Below the pieces are notes generated by a model. It saw nothing but the letters and a program-made list of their open reading frames with translations. It searched no databases and was not told the origin of the DNA. Below, piece after piece: positions 10,727-23,993 of a DNA stretch of 64,000 bases. This stretch comes from Rhodocollybia butyracea (Eukaryota; Basidiomycota; Agaricomycetes; Agaricales; Omphalotaceae), in contig JADNRY010000010.1 in assembly GCA_015501585.1 (NCBI GenBank), positions 372,001-436,000 on the forward strand, written 5' to 3'. The position numbers and the translations under genes were made by a program. Each line of letters starts with the position of its first letter. Position 1 is the first letter of the stretch.

Positions 10727-13700
10727 ATGTCAATTGCTCTCGACCGTCAAATTCGTCCAATCTATGGTAAAAGAAATATCTAGTTTTGATGTGAATTGGT
10801 TATTCAGGTTCATTTTAGATTCATTGGACACCGGAGCGAACAAATCAGCAATTGTAGGCTGTAATAAGCTGCTCAAGAAGCATCCAAAAAATGCTTTGGT
10901 TCAGGTCAGCTGTCTATGTTTTTAGTGTGCTCCACACTGACTGGTTGGACAAACAGGCATTGAAAGCTTTAGCATTAGTCCGCTCGCAAAAGGTCGAAGA
11001 AGCGCTTGCGCTCTGTGACGAAGTTCTGGAATATAAGCCGACAGATGATGCCACCCTCAATGCGATGATGCATGTTCTACGTGGCCTTGGACGGCGTACG
11101 CCATTGCTTTGTATCAAAATGAAATTTAACTGATGACATTCGTTGACAGACAAGGACATGATTACCATGTACGAGGCAGCTTACAAAAAGCAACCAGCGA
11201 ATGAGGAACTTGGGGCCCAGACTTTCTTCGCTAATGTTCGCGCCAATAACTGGAAATCTGCTCAACAAGTGCGAAACTGGGTTCTTGATGCCGAGACTCA
11301 TATACCGATTATGTTATCTAGGTCGCGTCAAAAATGTATAAACAGTTTCAAGAAGACCGCTATCTCTATTGGAGTGCTATCAGTACTGTTCTCCAGGTAA
11401 TATTGCTACTTACATGGCACGTACGTTCGTAACGCTTTTCAGGCCAATGATCCCAATACCGCTGCCGAAATGCGGACCTTACTTTACAAGCTAGCCTTGC
11501 GACTTATTACTTCCTCGCCAGCATCATCCCATGTTCATCCTGACAGGTTCCACCTTCATCTTACAATCTTGCGAGAGCTTCGTGAATTCGATGAAGCAAT
11601 GGCATTGCTAGAAACCCCTAATGGCCAAAATATTTGTCAAACCAATCTCGCGTGCAACGAAATTCGGCGGGACATCATGCGGCTAAGAGGCGCTTTAGAA
11701 GACGAAGGAAGGCGGGCAGAGCAACGGATCCTTAATAAAAAGTGAGTGAACACAGTTTTTACTGGAAACAGCTAGCTAATATATTTGTTTCTCAAGCGAT
11801 CGCAATTGGCTTGAATTTCTCTCTGTGGTCGATGGTACCTTTTCGCATCTAACGGTTTCGAAACCATCTGAAGATGCAAGGGAACAATGCTTATCAAAGG
11901 TTTCTAATACTCTCGCGCTCTTCACCAAAATTTCTGTTCAGGATGGCAAGAAAGATCGGTCCGGCCTATTGGGTCTTTTGGAACTCGAGAGCCGATCGCG
12001 AAAGCATGGCATTTCTACCGGTCGGTCCTAGGTCTCGATACTCCCTTCCATGGCCACTAAGTTCGAATGTCCACCAGATCCGACTCGCATGGTTCAACTA
12101 TTGAAACAGTACTTTGAAACATTTGGTGATAAAGCCTGTTGCTACGAAGACCTCAAGCCCTATGTGTCTCTCGAAGGCGGAGATCTTGCTGCATGGACAG
12201 AATTTCTCAAGGCTTCTCCTCCACCTCTGGTCGGTAATTCATTACCGCTCCTTCCATTCTATATTAACAAATCTTTCAGTCTACAACGGAAAATGTAAAG
12301 CGTGTAATCAACACTCACAAACTCTTACGCTACAATCTGTCTGCTTCAGAACTTACCGTTGAAGCTGAGTCCTCTCGGGCAGTGCTTTATATTGAGCAGT
12401 ACCTCGAGGGGCTTCCTTTGGGAAAGGATCTCCCGGTGACCGAATTGCAACATGTAGATGATTTTGCCATTCTCGCTGCCAGTGTTTTCGTCAACATATG
12501 GAAATTGAATGGAGATATCAAATATCTTTACAATGCAGTTGTTCTCCTAGAGTTTGCCTTGAGCCAGAGCAAACAAGCATTCCAAATGCGACTAATGCTA
12601 ATACGGATATATCGCCTCCTTGGTACACAATACCCAGGCTAAAGATGAGAAATGCTTCGCTAAAGTTTCTTATTTAGGTTCCCCATCCGTGGCGTTGGAA
12701 CATTATCGGTTGCTAGGTATCAAACAGGTTCAGAACGACACTCTATCCCATTTCATCCTGTCCCGGGCCTCGACGTTCTCTCTGGCAGCCAGTGGCGACC
12801 TGACATTGTCTACCGAGTGTGTAGAATCAAGTCAAATCTATATAAGCAACTCTCAAGAGGTGAGATGGCACCAATATTATCTCTGTTCCCACTCAAAAGA
12901 TCGCTAGACTAGCGACTTTGTAATTCGGGCGTTCTCAGGCGAAAAATACTCGCAAGTTCGTATATTTTTCACCCATAAAGCCATCGCACTTATCCCCTTG
13001 ATCAGATCCCTCAATTCATCCTCTTTGAAAATTGGTTGGACAACTCCTTACAGCGAGATATCGTGAAGCTCGAATACCTGCGTATGCGAATTACGCACGA
13101 AGTCATATCCTCGGAAGTCATCGATCTCGAACTCATTGAACTCAAATTCGTCTTCGATCGCAGTAAGATTACTTATTTGGTAAAACTCATCCTGTGCTGA
13201 CTCTTGCTCCAGTACACCACGACAATCGAGACTTGGAAATTATCCCCAACTATCAACCCCGGGATGTTGAAAGTTTCAACGCTCAAACAATGATGTTTGA
13301 GAAGTCCGAAGGGGTACGGGTTGCATACTCACTCTGATATTGATAGTAACGGTTTTTTTTAGCACGGATGGGTATGGTCTTTCCTAAAGTCGTACATCAA
13401 GGCCTTCTCGCAGGCCAGCGACCTAGATGACGTGGTGGAAGAAAAACTTCTTGTCGGCGACCGTCCCCAGGCTGCTGGTCCCGCCAAAACAGGAACGTTG
13501 AAAGAACGATTGGCGATAAGGGAAAAGGAGGAATTAGCAGAGGTACGAAGTTTTTGGTCTAAAAAAAATGCGTTGTTCTCATTGGCTTATCTCAGCTGAC
13601 TTCCGATGAACTATCACTAATCTCGTACGCTGACGCCCTTGCAGAATGGCTAGAGCCCTTCCATGATCACGTCCGACCGCCAGCTTCTGTAGTGTTAGCA

Positions 13701-14413
13701 GAGGCTGCTAAGCAAACCGAGTTGAAAACCGGTATGCCTCTCAAAGGGGTTGATATCACCCCACCAAATGGTCATGTAAAGAAGGAAGAGGATACCCCTC
13801 CCATTACTGAAGCTCCAGAAGACCTGGTGAAGTTCTTCGAAAGTGTGTACATCTCTGTTCCTCAGATGGTCTACTAATATATTTGATGGATGTAGACATG
13901 AAAGCTCGGTTCGAAACTGTTGAGAATGCAGAGTCTCCGAATGAAGCCCTTCACGTCGCTACTCTTACACAAGAGGCATTCTTACTGTTTGTCATCGAAA
14001 CACTGAGATTCAAAAGTGCCTCGGTTGTGAAAATTCACAAACTTGGCAATGTAAGTATTCAGTTTTTTTCTGACCTATCATTATTAAGTCGCTCTTTAGC
14101 TCGTCGCTAAATTCAAACCTATCCGTGCGATTGCCGCTGGTATCCTCAAGGATATGGCTGGATCATTAGAGAAAATGAGTGCGCTGGAGGGCACATCTGA
14201 AAAACGAAGGGATTTTGTTAGTGCATGCATGCTTCCTTCCTCCCAGGTAACTGTTTCCGTATCCTCTGTCCTTTATTTTCTTGACTGATTGTACTGCAGA
14301 TGGACGACGATTTCCAAATGAACATTGCCAAGAAAGTTACAGACTCGCGTAAAAAGGTTGAAGAAGGCGTGGCTAAGGGCCTGATGAGACTTTGTAGCAC
14401 CTATGAACAGTAG
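10727..14413 (+). CDS. NAA25: NatB N-acetyltransferase auxiliary subunit (Naa25/Mdm20)
   Basis: Ribosome-anchoring subunit of NatB, which acetylates nascent proteins beginning Met-Asp, Met-Glu or Met-Asn. Exon 1 (10727-10766) gives MSIALDRQIRPIY. A phase-1 intron joins it to exon 2 (10819-10904) as DSLDTGANKSAIVGCNKLLK, matching the conserved RPIYDxLDxGxNKxAIxxxxKLLKK start of the family. Exon 3 starts at 10957 (ALKALALVRSQKVEEALALC). TPR-like helical repeats follow (YKPTDDATLNAMMHVLRG, MYEAAYKKQPANEELGAQ) across at least fifteen exons. The C-terminus is basic-acidic helix (MNIAKKVTDSRKKVEEGV), stop at 14411-14413. Intron borders in 12,200-14,300 are only partly resolved. Its catalytic partner is not in the window. 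Followed 112 bp later by LTN1 on the same strand. Confidence 0.88.
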
Positions 14414-14525
14414 ATCTGTGACTTCTGATTGTGTAGAAATAAATCTCTCCTCATGATAAGGGCGCCTACTTATTTCACTATTAGCGCGCTATGACATAAC
14501 TGAGTCAGACTTCTCTCTCTTATTA

Positions 14526-17500
14526 ATGGTGAAGAAATCTGGACCCTCAACCCAATCGACATCGAAATCGCTGGTATCGGTGACTGCATCCAGAGCCAAA
14601 TCAGACGGACCACCAAAAAAGACAGCCAAGAAGAGAAAGGATGGTGGTACAAAGAAACCAAAGCTGAGCAAGAAAGAGGCGAAAGAATTGGAGAAACAAC
14701 AACGTCAAAAGGCTTATGTTGCTCCGAGGAAGCCTCAGCCAGTCAAACCTGATCCATTGGACTCAACAGGACTGGCATATGTTTTGCCTCCCCAACTTAC
14801 AATCGTTCTGAGGAATCTTGGGAAGAAGGCAGTGAAAACGCGAGAGAGGGCATTGGATGAACTGGTCAGTGGATGGTTAGATGAGAAAGGGGAAGAACAG
14901 GAAAAGATCTTGGTAGATATGCTCCCGGTTTGGGTACGTGAAGCGCAAACACCAGAAACAATAGGATTTACATATATTTCAGCTATCACATCTTCCTCAA
15001 CTTCTTTTGCATCCCTCTAGACGAATACGACTAACAGCAGCGAATGTCCATCGCGCGTTAGTCAACATTCCGGTTGTTCTAGAGCAAATAAAGCTGCAGG
15101 ATCCAACTTCAGAATCGGAAGCTGCGGATGTTCTTGGTATCTGGGCCTTGGCTACACACGACATCGATCCTGCTGTGGCAAGTGTCGTCGCAGAGAGTTG
15201 GCAGAAATTTGTGGGATCTTCGCCATCTACTCAACAGAACACGTGCATTATCAGTTATGCTCAGCGAGCGATACTCGATGCTGGTGAACTATTCCTCTAT
15301 CTGAACCCTGCACCACCAGCACAACTACCGACTTCTGCACCATATCCTGCTCGAGGGAAACAGCCAGGGAATCAAAAAGGACTCGCCAATCAGAAAGGAG
15401 GAAAGGGTAAACAAGCCCCTGCGAATAATAAAGGGAAAGTAGCTCAGCAAATCAAAACCGATAACATTTTCGAACCAAAACTGGACGTGGACGATGTACA
15501 TATTGATTCTCTCGAAACAGACACGGATCGTGACGCGAGAATCCGAGTCGGAGCCTTGGGCGCCTTGGCTTGGGTTTTATCGAATACATCAGAAATGTCG
15601 GAAATGTTGGATATCCTTACCGACCCGCGACTTTGGTCTTCACTGACTGGGAGAGATTCCGAATCGTTTGGCTTTGAACAGCCCCCAGTACGAAAGGCTG
15701 CCTGGAGACTGGTCGGTGCAGTAGCAGGCGCATTCAAATCCAGCGTCTCGTCATCTGTGATTCCGGAGGGCAAATTGAAACTGTTACGCCTACTCAGTGC
15801 TTCTGTCCTGCATAGCGCTTGGCAAGAATATGATGTCGGTGTTCAAGGTGTGCTGTGGCAGCCTTTGCTGCAGTTTCTAAGAGGTCACCATCAGACATTC
15901 GTAAATTTACAGTCACACTAACATTTACTCTAGATAATGGCGAGGTTTGGAAATGGGAAATGGAATACACCTCCTCGCTTCCTTCGATAGCCACTGTTCG
16001 CGACTCAGACTCAGAAGCATCCGACTCTGATTCCGAAGCTGGCGAGTCATCATCTGACGACGAACGCAAGGAAATTGTGGAGGCTTCAACGCCTACACAT
16101 GCAGAGTTTCCACCTTCCCCCTCTTCAGCTTACGAGGCCTTCCTTTCTTTCCTCGCACGGGGATGCAATGGTTCACCCGTCCAAGCGTATCCAGCAGTTG
16201 TCATAGTGTTATCAACAATTCCGCTGAGCATCCTGTTACCTCCCTTTTCCTTATCATCCGAGTCAACAATACCCTTCGCAAACCTGTTTTCAGCCTTTTG
16301 GGCCGTTATGGAGTCCGGTTCTCCTGCCGACTCCAGCGATAACTTTCCCAACCACAGTCGCATTTTCGCAGGAGTAAGAGCAAGCAAAGCATCACAAGCA
16401 TTCATTGAGGCTGTACTCGAGTGCACCGTGTTTCTTATACGAAGGGTCGTTTCTCAGTCACAGCGCGGAGAATTAGAGATAACCGGGTCGAACCTAGACA
16501 TCTTCGTTCGCACCCAGATGGAGTCCGTCTGGGCTAACTGTGTTGGAGTGGGCATACGCAGGAAGTTGCAAGTGCCGCCACACGTTCTGGGTTCAGCGTT
16601 TGGACGGGCGTTGCGAGGATTACGAAGTTTTCAAGAAGCAGGGGGTTCATTGTTCCCATCTCGAAACGTGCATGATGAAGCGTCGGAGACTATTGCACGT
16701 CTTGCGCGCGAGAGTGCCACGGCTGTTACGAAGGATTCCACGGACCTCGCACCGCTTATATCTGGTGTTCTAAAAGCTCTCGGTTCAGAGCCTGATGCCG
16801 CTGTACCAATTCATTCACTCATTGTTGACGTCTTTGGCATTGCGTTGGATGGATGCGAGCATGTCCTCGGTCTTAATCAAGGAGAGAACGGCTCATTAGT
16901 CCTCCTGACGGAACTCTTATCCTCATTTGGCTTTAGTTTCGGCTCAAACCCAACCTCGTCTGAAGGAACAGAGAACCTGGACCGCATTGACACTCTCGTC
17001 GTACAGAATGCACTTAGGTTGCTCTTGTTCCCCAAAGTCCATGGTGTGAATGGGAAACAGGTGAACCAGGGGGGCGAGAAGGAAGGACATCTTCTTCTCG
17101 TAACGTACCTCCTGCATCGAGACCCATCTCAGGCTTATCTGCTCTGGCTTGCTTTATTGGAACAAGTTGTCGAGCACTCACACCAGAATAATGATTTTAT
17201 CATAACCCTGCGTCATTTACTGGGACTCCTCCATTCGCTCAAATCACAAGGAGGTAGGGAGGTACTTAGTGCATTGAGACCAGCTACGAAGGAGCTAGAC
17301 GACATGCTGTTTAAGCTTGCGGAAGAGACTATATCTTCGCCTGCCTCTGCATTATCCTCGTCGTCGGCAGGGTTGACCTTGTTACGTCAGGTCCTCCTTC
17401 TATCTAATGATTTGACGACAAGCGATGAAGAGCTGCCCCATCCTCTTCTCACCACTCCTGGCCTGCTCCAACTAGTCGAAATGCTCATCGAACGGTTTGG

Positions 17501-20500
17501 AAGAGTAACAGATCGTTTATTAGGAATTGAAGCGGAGGACGACGAGAAGGTCAATGTAATTGACTTGGTGGACCAGCTGGATCATCTTTTGGTTTTAATG
17601 GAAGTGCTTTTAGAACTACCACTTTCTCTGTCTTCCTTCACGGACAAGATCTTCCTCCTCGCTCATGTTTTGCCTCGATGTTTCCTGCCCACTGGAGTAG
17701 ACGAGTCTACAGATCCTGATATTGTATCTTCTCGCGTTGATACCGTTCGTGCCAAAGCTCTGCGGATATGGGTATCCTGGGTTAAGACTTACACCGTGAT
17801 CAACCCTGACGATGAACTCATTTCCAATGTTTATTCGACTATCAGTCAGAAGCTGCGCCGCCTCCTCGCCTGCACGACACCTAGGTGCCGATGTCGTCCT
17901 GAGGACGTTGTCGGGGCATTTCATATGATGCAGGACTCTTTTGAGTCACTTAAGTCGAGATTGAACCCCATCGACGCGCTGCTTCCCTCCCAAATGGCAC
18001 TCGACGCATCACTGGATGGGTTACATGGGGCACCGATTAACCGGAGTTTAGGGGTGGTAGATGAGCTGGCTGGTGTTGCTTCGCTCTTCAAATCATCGCA
18101 GTCCAGCTCTGATAGTTCAAATGTCCAAATCTACTTGCGATATGTGCTTGCCCTCCTAAGAATCCTCGGTGACGATTTACGACTGGCACGCAGGCTCCTG
18201 ATAGAGCGGCAAGGTCAAAATGAAAGGAACTCCTGGTGGGTTCTCCGCCATTTGCTTGCATTGAGTGTCTATACAGATGGGGAAACAATGGTGCCTAATA
18301 CTAATACCGAAGACGGCAGCATCAGAAGCTCGCTATTCATCACCACACAACACTGTAGAGAGGTGGCTGGGAAGGTACATCAGGTCTTAGCATACGTGTT
18401 TGCGTCTGCAGAAAGTAACGGCGATGGAAGGGAGTGGAGGAAAGAAATATGTGCCATGCTTTTAAAGGGCTTACGATCTACGAACAACCCAAATTCTCAC
18501 TCTATTGCTTTTCCACCACTCGCGGATTTCCTCGTCTCCACCATCAATTCCGCTATTAAAACGGATAGCTATCGCGATTGCCGTGTTTTGAGGGAAGTCC
18601 TTTCCCGTGCCTTCCAAAGTAGCCTTGGAGGGGTCGTTTCTGAGGAAGAAGGCACCTTATGGCTTCAGTACGCGAGATCAATTTCTGAACCTGGAAAATC
18701 TGCATCGGCGCCGCTAACAAGCATTACGATCTTGTCCACTCTTATCACCAACCTCCCTGCTTCTTCCCCTTCCTTCCCCCGGCTTGACCTTTATCGCAAT
18801 GAACTTGCTTCTTCTCTCCTAGGTATTCCACCTTCCAGATCAACTTCGGACGGCTTGCGGGGCCTTTTAAAATTGGTTTTGGGAACAGCGCCGGGCGCAG
18901 AAAGTGAAGTGGAGTTTCTGCCGGTGCAGAGGGCGATGAACGTGATCAAGACGTGTCAAAAGTGGATCGAGGAAGGAGGAGACGAGGATGAAGAAGACGA
19001 AAACGGGGATGACATGGAGGAACTCGAAAGTGCCATGACGCTCACGTTCTTCCATCTTGCTCCGATATTACAGAACGTCCCTGGGGGACATTGGCAATTC
19101 ATTTTTGATGTAGTGGAAAACAATATGGAGGTGCGCTGCTCTGTTTCCTTCCTTTCTATAATTGCCAACTTTTGTTGTTACCTCAGAACTGTGCTATCAA
19201 ATTGAATACCGCAGAAAGTAGTATTTCGTACTCTCCACTCCAGCTCCTCACGTTAGCTCGAACACTTCGGCTTATCTCATATATCCTGGACCTCGCTGCG
19301 ACAAACAAGTCTCTCAGGGCGGAGTGGAACGAGAGGCGAAATGGGATCATGAACTCTGTGAGGGATATGTTAATTCTAGACGATAACCTAGAGGTCGAGA
19401 AAGAGCAAGAGGAGAAAGAAGAATCAAAGTTAGGCACACCACGTGGCTACTTGGGGTCGTTACCTGCGAGTGTCTGCCGTGAACTTGTATTGGAGTTGGT
19501 AGCGAATCATCTCCCCGATGAGCTAGTTGATCACGAAACGTTACCCAAGGTATGGCTCGCATATTCGGTGCTCGTCAATAAAATTTACAGTCTACATAGA
19601 TGTGCCATTTACTTTCTTCAGATTTCTCTTCTTCTATCTCTACTCAGACCCTCCCCTCTTCTGTATTGTTGATTCATAACCATCAACTCTCATATCAACT
19701 CCTCCGCAAATCCGCCAAGAAACGCACAGAATATTTTGTGTTGGAAGCTGGCGTGGACACGGAGGGTAAAGTTCAGTCCCATCTGCCGATGGAACTGATG
19801 AAGCTGTTGCAACAGTCCGTGAATGTGGACTTAGACTTTTATGACGCAAATTTAGACGCGTATCGTGAACAAGTACGCACCCGTTTCTTATATTCTTGCA
19901 ATTCATCTAATCCTTGGTCGCATAGAACATATTGGTATACTTGTTAGGCTGGATGATTCTCTTTGACTTGTTTGAGGACACGGTACGTATTGCAGTCATT
20001 TTTTAAGTCGTTGTTTTTAACACTCTTTCGTTTGGGTTAGTCCATGAAAGTTCGAATGAAGTATATCGAACAGCTTCGCAGTTCTGGAATTATTGAGGCG
20101 CACTTTATACCAAGTGTGTTTGGGCTTCTGAGACTAGATCGCGGAATAGTCAATGCTTTCAAATTGGACATGTGGGCCGTCAATGAATTTTATGTCCAGT
20201 GTATGTTTTCTCGTTATCGTCTGCACTTCTTATCTCGAACGTTTGATTTTAGTCTTTGAATGGGATTCCATCTCTGGCCTGCAGACTCTCGCCGCTCACC
20301 TGTATTATCGTGCTCTCCTGACTGTCCCTTCATTGATGTACAGTTGGGTTCTGGATTGCCGTGACCGCCAACTATCTTCGACGATTGCGACCTATACTTC
20401 CGCCTACTTTTCGCCAGTTCTCATTCGCACCGAGTTGGACCACGTCAAAAGCCCAGAGGCGCAGTCGGAACTCGCGTCGGACGACCCAGAAAATCAGCTT

Positions 20501-21093
20501 ACTGTCAAAATTGCATCGGGCGCAGTAAATGAGGTCACGGCATCGTATCTGGTTGATGAGCAGCAGCTGGAGATTCGGTTGAGAATTCCAGGGGATTGGC
20601 CGTTGCATCGGATTGAGATAAGGGACACAAAGAAGTTTGGGGTAGATGATAATAGGTGGCGGGCCTGGATCTTGGCTGTCCAACAGACTATTTGGTCGCA
20701 GGTGGATTCGAGGATGCTTTAGTTTTTTTCTATACCTTACTGACAAGTTTCTTGTAGAATGGGCGGATCGTGGACGGTCTGGCTTTGTTTAAAAAGAACG
20801 TGACGGGACATTTTGCTGGTCAAGTCGAGTGCGCGATATGTTATTCGTGTGTCTTCTTTTTCCTCCCGAAGAATATCTGCTAATAACTTTGACAGCCTCA
20901 TCAGTGTCATGGATGGTTCGTTACCCAAAAAACCTTGTAATACATGCAAGAACCGATTCCATGCGGGATGTTTATTCAAGGTACATCGTTCGCCTTTGTT
21001 TTCAAGAAAGAATACTAATTTAACGTCTTGCAGTGGTTCAATTCGAGCCATTCTTCGAGTTGTCCCTTGTGCCGATCAGATATTTTACACTAG
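14526..21093 (+). CDS. LTN1: E3 ubiquitin-protein ligase listerin
   Basis: Listerin (yeast Ltn1/Rkr1) ubiquitinates stalled nascent chains on 60S subunits in the ribosome quality-control complex. The start at 14526 gives a Lys-rich N-terminus, then the conserved block LPPQLTIVLRNLGKKAVKTR ... ALDELV ... MLPVW joined by splicing (intron 14934-14982) to LSHLPQLLLHPSRRIRL. Exon 3 is about 3.2 kb without an intron (15934-19130) and holds the HEAT-repeat middle, with GCNGSPVQAYPAVVIVLSTI as a recognisable block. Near the end come an RWD-like segment (EIRLRIPGDWPLHRIEIRD) and a RING domain split by two introns: CAICYS ... CNTCKNRFHAGCLFKW ... CPLCRSDIFH, then stop at 21091-21093. All RING Cys/His positions appear present. 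Confidence 0.93.
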
Positions 21094-21844
21094 TTGTCCA
21101 TATAATATAGATAGTTGTACACCTCCTTGTGAAGCCGATAATCAGCGTTGTGACCCATGGGCTCACATCCATCGAACAGGACAAGACCCTTAGTATCAAT
21201 CACCTCGACATAGCTTCCGTCGTCGTTTCCTTCGTACTCCTAACCTCATCGATCCAGTGGGTTTGCCCAAGAGATGTAACGGTGACTCCTCGACCTCAAG
21301 CAAGTCGTAATTCAGTTTGCAACTGCAATTGAGAAAAGGATGGATTTGCTTTGGCGAACCTCAAGATCATGCTTTCATTTTCGGGCACTTCTGGGACTAC
21401 GAGGTTGCATTAGATTCCTTGTTGACGTTCGAGGTCGTATAGCGCTAACTTCGAGCACCGCACGGTAGAGTTGACGGCCGTAATGTAGAATAGGAATGCA
21501 TGGTGGGTTTGGATGCTTGACCAGGATGAAAACCGAAATCTCTCGAGTGTTCGATTGCCAACGAGTGAAGTATTCCATCCATAAAAGTTGTTTTTTTCCC
21601 TACGAATCGTTACGCGTTATATCGTATTTTTGAGATGTCGGAGGTCCAAGGTAAACTAGTTTTTGACTTTTTTTGACTTTTTTTTGATTGATCAACGACC
21701 CGGGCCGCAGAAAGTCACTGCTAACTTGTGTGTTCGTATGCGTTGTTCACGGTTCTTTTCCTTCAAGCCTTTCCTATTCGCAAAAACAGTAAGATCTGTC
21801 ATAACTAACCACTTCTATAACTGACGTTTCAGGCTGCACAACAA
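21094..21844. other. Intergenic, mostly the upstream part of duplication copy A
   Basis: The first 96 bp are the listerin 3' flank. From 21190 the sequence matches 29164 onward (same start TTAGTATCAATCACCTCGAC), diverged by substitutions and small indels. It serves as promoter and 5' leader of esterase copy A. A probable 5'-leader intron ends at TTTCAG just before 21835. The upstream exon is not in a conserved frame between the copies, which suggests it is non-coding. T-rich tracts occur at 21660-21690. Confidence 0.65.
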
Positions 21845-23190
21845 ATGGTATACCCTTCGTTCATCAGCAGCATGACCACTGCGGTCCAAGTCAGCGAGAG
21901 CTGGCCTGAAATCTCGGGTATCCGTAACCTTGTAATCTTGTTCGTACATCCCACTATTCCATCAGTGTGTCCGAGCTAATCGCGGCTGTCGATCACCTAG
22001 TGGAGACTCGTATAGCTCAGTAGGATATAGAGGCCAAGGAGGTAATAAGGCGCCACGCCCTGAACAGCCTCTAGGAGTCAACTTTCCCGGTCATCCTCTG
22101 GAGATGTGGAACGAGGAAGGTAAAGACTCTTTTGACTCGAGTAACCAGTATACAACCATCGATACTCATCGACGCTATGACTCTGATCTAGGCACTCCAA
22201 ATTGGGTTGGACACCTGTTAACCAAGTACATGCCCGCGCCGCGCTTCAACCCAGATGCTAGAGAACAAGATGGAGGGTATGCCAAAGAACCTCTTCTCAT
22301 TTATGATTATGCTATAGGGGGAAATACAATCAGTGGAGTGGAACATCAGTTTGAAAATCTGTTTATGGGGGATGGAGGTGTTGGTACTAGACCAGAATGG
22401 GCCCCCTGGAAGTCGGAAGATACTCTTTTCGGTGAGCATTGCAATTGACCAGGGACCCTTAGCACTAATAAAACTGCAGTAACGTGGATTGGAATTAACG
22501 ATTGCGCGTAGGTCAAAGCTACCCCATTACCACGCCCAACAACTGATGAGTGAGTCAGGTATGCCAAGAAACACGAACAGGATCTGTCTAGGCTGTTTAA
22601 AATACAAGAGCGGCTTTATGATGCTGGTGCACGCAATTTTCTTTTCGTAGATGTTCCACCAATAAATAGATCTCCCGCTGGTAAGCATGTCGTTCTCTTG
22701 CGATTTCCATGGTGCTGGTCTTACCGTTAAAAACCACAGTGCCTGAAGATCGTGCAGATCAAGCTAGCGGGAGCTACGATGATTGGAATACTCGCCTCCG
22801 CTCGGGTGTTAAACCCTTTGCAGAGTCTCATGCAGATGCCTCTGTTTTCCTCTTCTCGTCTTATGCTTCGTTTAATAATCTCTTGGACAACTACACGGAT
22901 TATGGCTTCAAACAGGATGATCTCCATAGGGCTTTTCGGTTGGTAAAATTTTCGAGGCTGAATAACCTCGTAAAATTCTTTAACTCACGGTGTATTGCAG
23001 TGCAATCTGGAATGACAATCTGCATCCTACTTCCAAGGTTCGTCTGGTAAATTTTGAGGAGGAGGACATCAAAATAAAAACTCTGAACAGGTTCACGATA
23101 TACTGGCTTCGGATATATACAGCTTTCTTTATAGTATTCCGCGAAAGTCTTAAGAGTAGATGTCGGTAAATGCATGCAACTGTCATTGAT
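21190..23190. repeat. Segmental duplication, copy A
   Basis: About 2 kb that recurs in direct orientation at 29164-31165, covering the promoter, 5' leader and whole esterase gene. The start is sharp (21190/29164). Similarity fades about 40 bp beyond the stop codons. Coding parts are more conserved than the upstream part. Confidence 0.9.
21845..23153 (+). CDS. SGNH/GDSL hydrolase (CE16-type esterase), copy A
   Basis: Predicted 300-residue esterase, seven introns removed by eye. SGNH blocks: IFGDSYSSVG (nucleophile Ser35, codon for F32 split by intron 1), YAIGGN (residues 111-116), WIGIND (154-159) and WNDNLHPTSKV (Asp273, His276). This layout resembles fungal CE16 acetylesterases, which remove acetyl groups from plant cell-wall sugars. 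I see no signal peptide in the predicted N-terminus (MVYPSFISSMTTAVQ), so either it is intracellular or an unrecognised upstream exon supplies one. The stop is TAA at 23151-23153. Frame is open through all exons, so it is likely functional. It differs from copy B at about ten residues. Confidence 0.85.
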
Positions 23191-23844
23191 GTAAGACCCT
23201 GAGTGTACAGGGGTGTACAGTTTTGGCGTAGCGACGTCGGCAAAAGCACAGTTTACTCTCCAGGAATTTAAAATGCCTGCGCTATTGCACACCGGCCCTA
23301 TCCGCCAGCGAACGAGATAGCAACAAAGCGATGATTGTCAAAGAAATGTACTTCATGCTGGTTACGAACGACATCGGTGAGTTCAGTAAGGGAAAAGTGT
23401 AGATTAAATAATGGCAGAGGCAGGTGCAGAGGGGTCCGAGGTAACTTGATATTCTTCCAGGAATTCATGGAGTAGGTACCGTCGAAGCAACCCAAATATC
23501 GATCGTCGATGGTGGTCAAGTATCAATTGTTCTCTCTCGTGTCCGACCCCCACCAGAGGGGTCTCCTCGATGTAGGATTGTGATAGTCACAATATCAAGG
23601 AATACGGTAAGTTGCGATAACATCGTGATCCAAACACCCACCGATTATGCAATGATCTTCCTCGCTGAATCCTTTCGTTGGAGCTGTCACCCCGAAAAAG
23701 CTTTTCATCACTTCCAAACACTCTCTCGGACCCGTTGGAACTTTTGAAAATGCCATGCGCGGGCTAGCAAAAAGTGGCTGCGAAGATCTTGGCCGTGACG
23801 CGTGAAAGACTGGACAGACGTAGCTAGCGCCAAGGTAAGTTCAC
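23154..23844. other. Unassigned sequence downstream of esterase copy A
   Basis: No gene recognised. Minus-strand frames at 22900-23292 and 23298-23519 are interrupted and carry no motif I know. The stretch may include decayed transposon sequence, as it borders the repeat island. Confidence 0.4.
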
Positions 23845-23993
23845 TCCGAGATAAGTGCTACAGGCGCTTATTGGAGGATAAGATAGGCAGACGTGAGAAT
23901 CGGCATCATCGGCCTACAGCGATAAGCGCTTCTTATCACCAACTCTCATCGTCGCGTACGAAATCCGCCCAGCCCAGTCAATATTTTCAGCTC
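23845..23993. repeat. 149-bp exact repeat R2, copy 1
   Basis: Identical by eye over 149 bp to 27125-27273. It contains short inverted repeats, e.g. GATAAGCGCTTCTTATC, and ATAAGTGC facing GCGCTTAT. Exact identity argues for recent movement or gene conversion. Element class unknown. Confidence 0.85.

Noticed and set aside
15444..15773. Minus-strand frame inside LTN1
   Set aside because: Shadow of a conserved coding exon on the opposite strand.
21845..23153. Esterase copy A as a pseudogene
   Set aside because: In-frame interruptions disappear once short GT-AG introns shared with copy B are removed; catalytic residues are intact.
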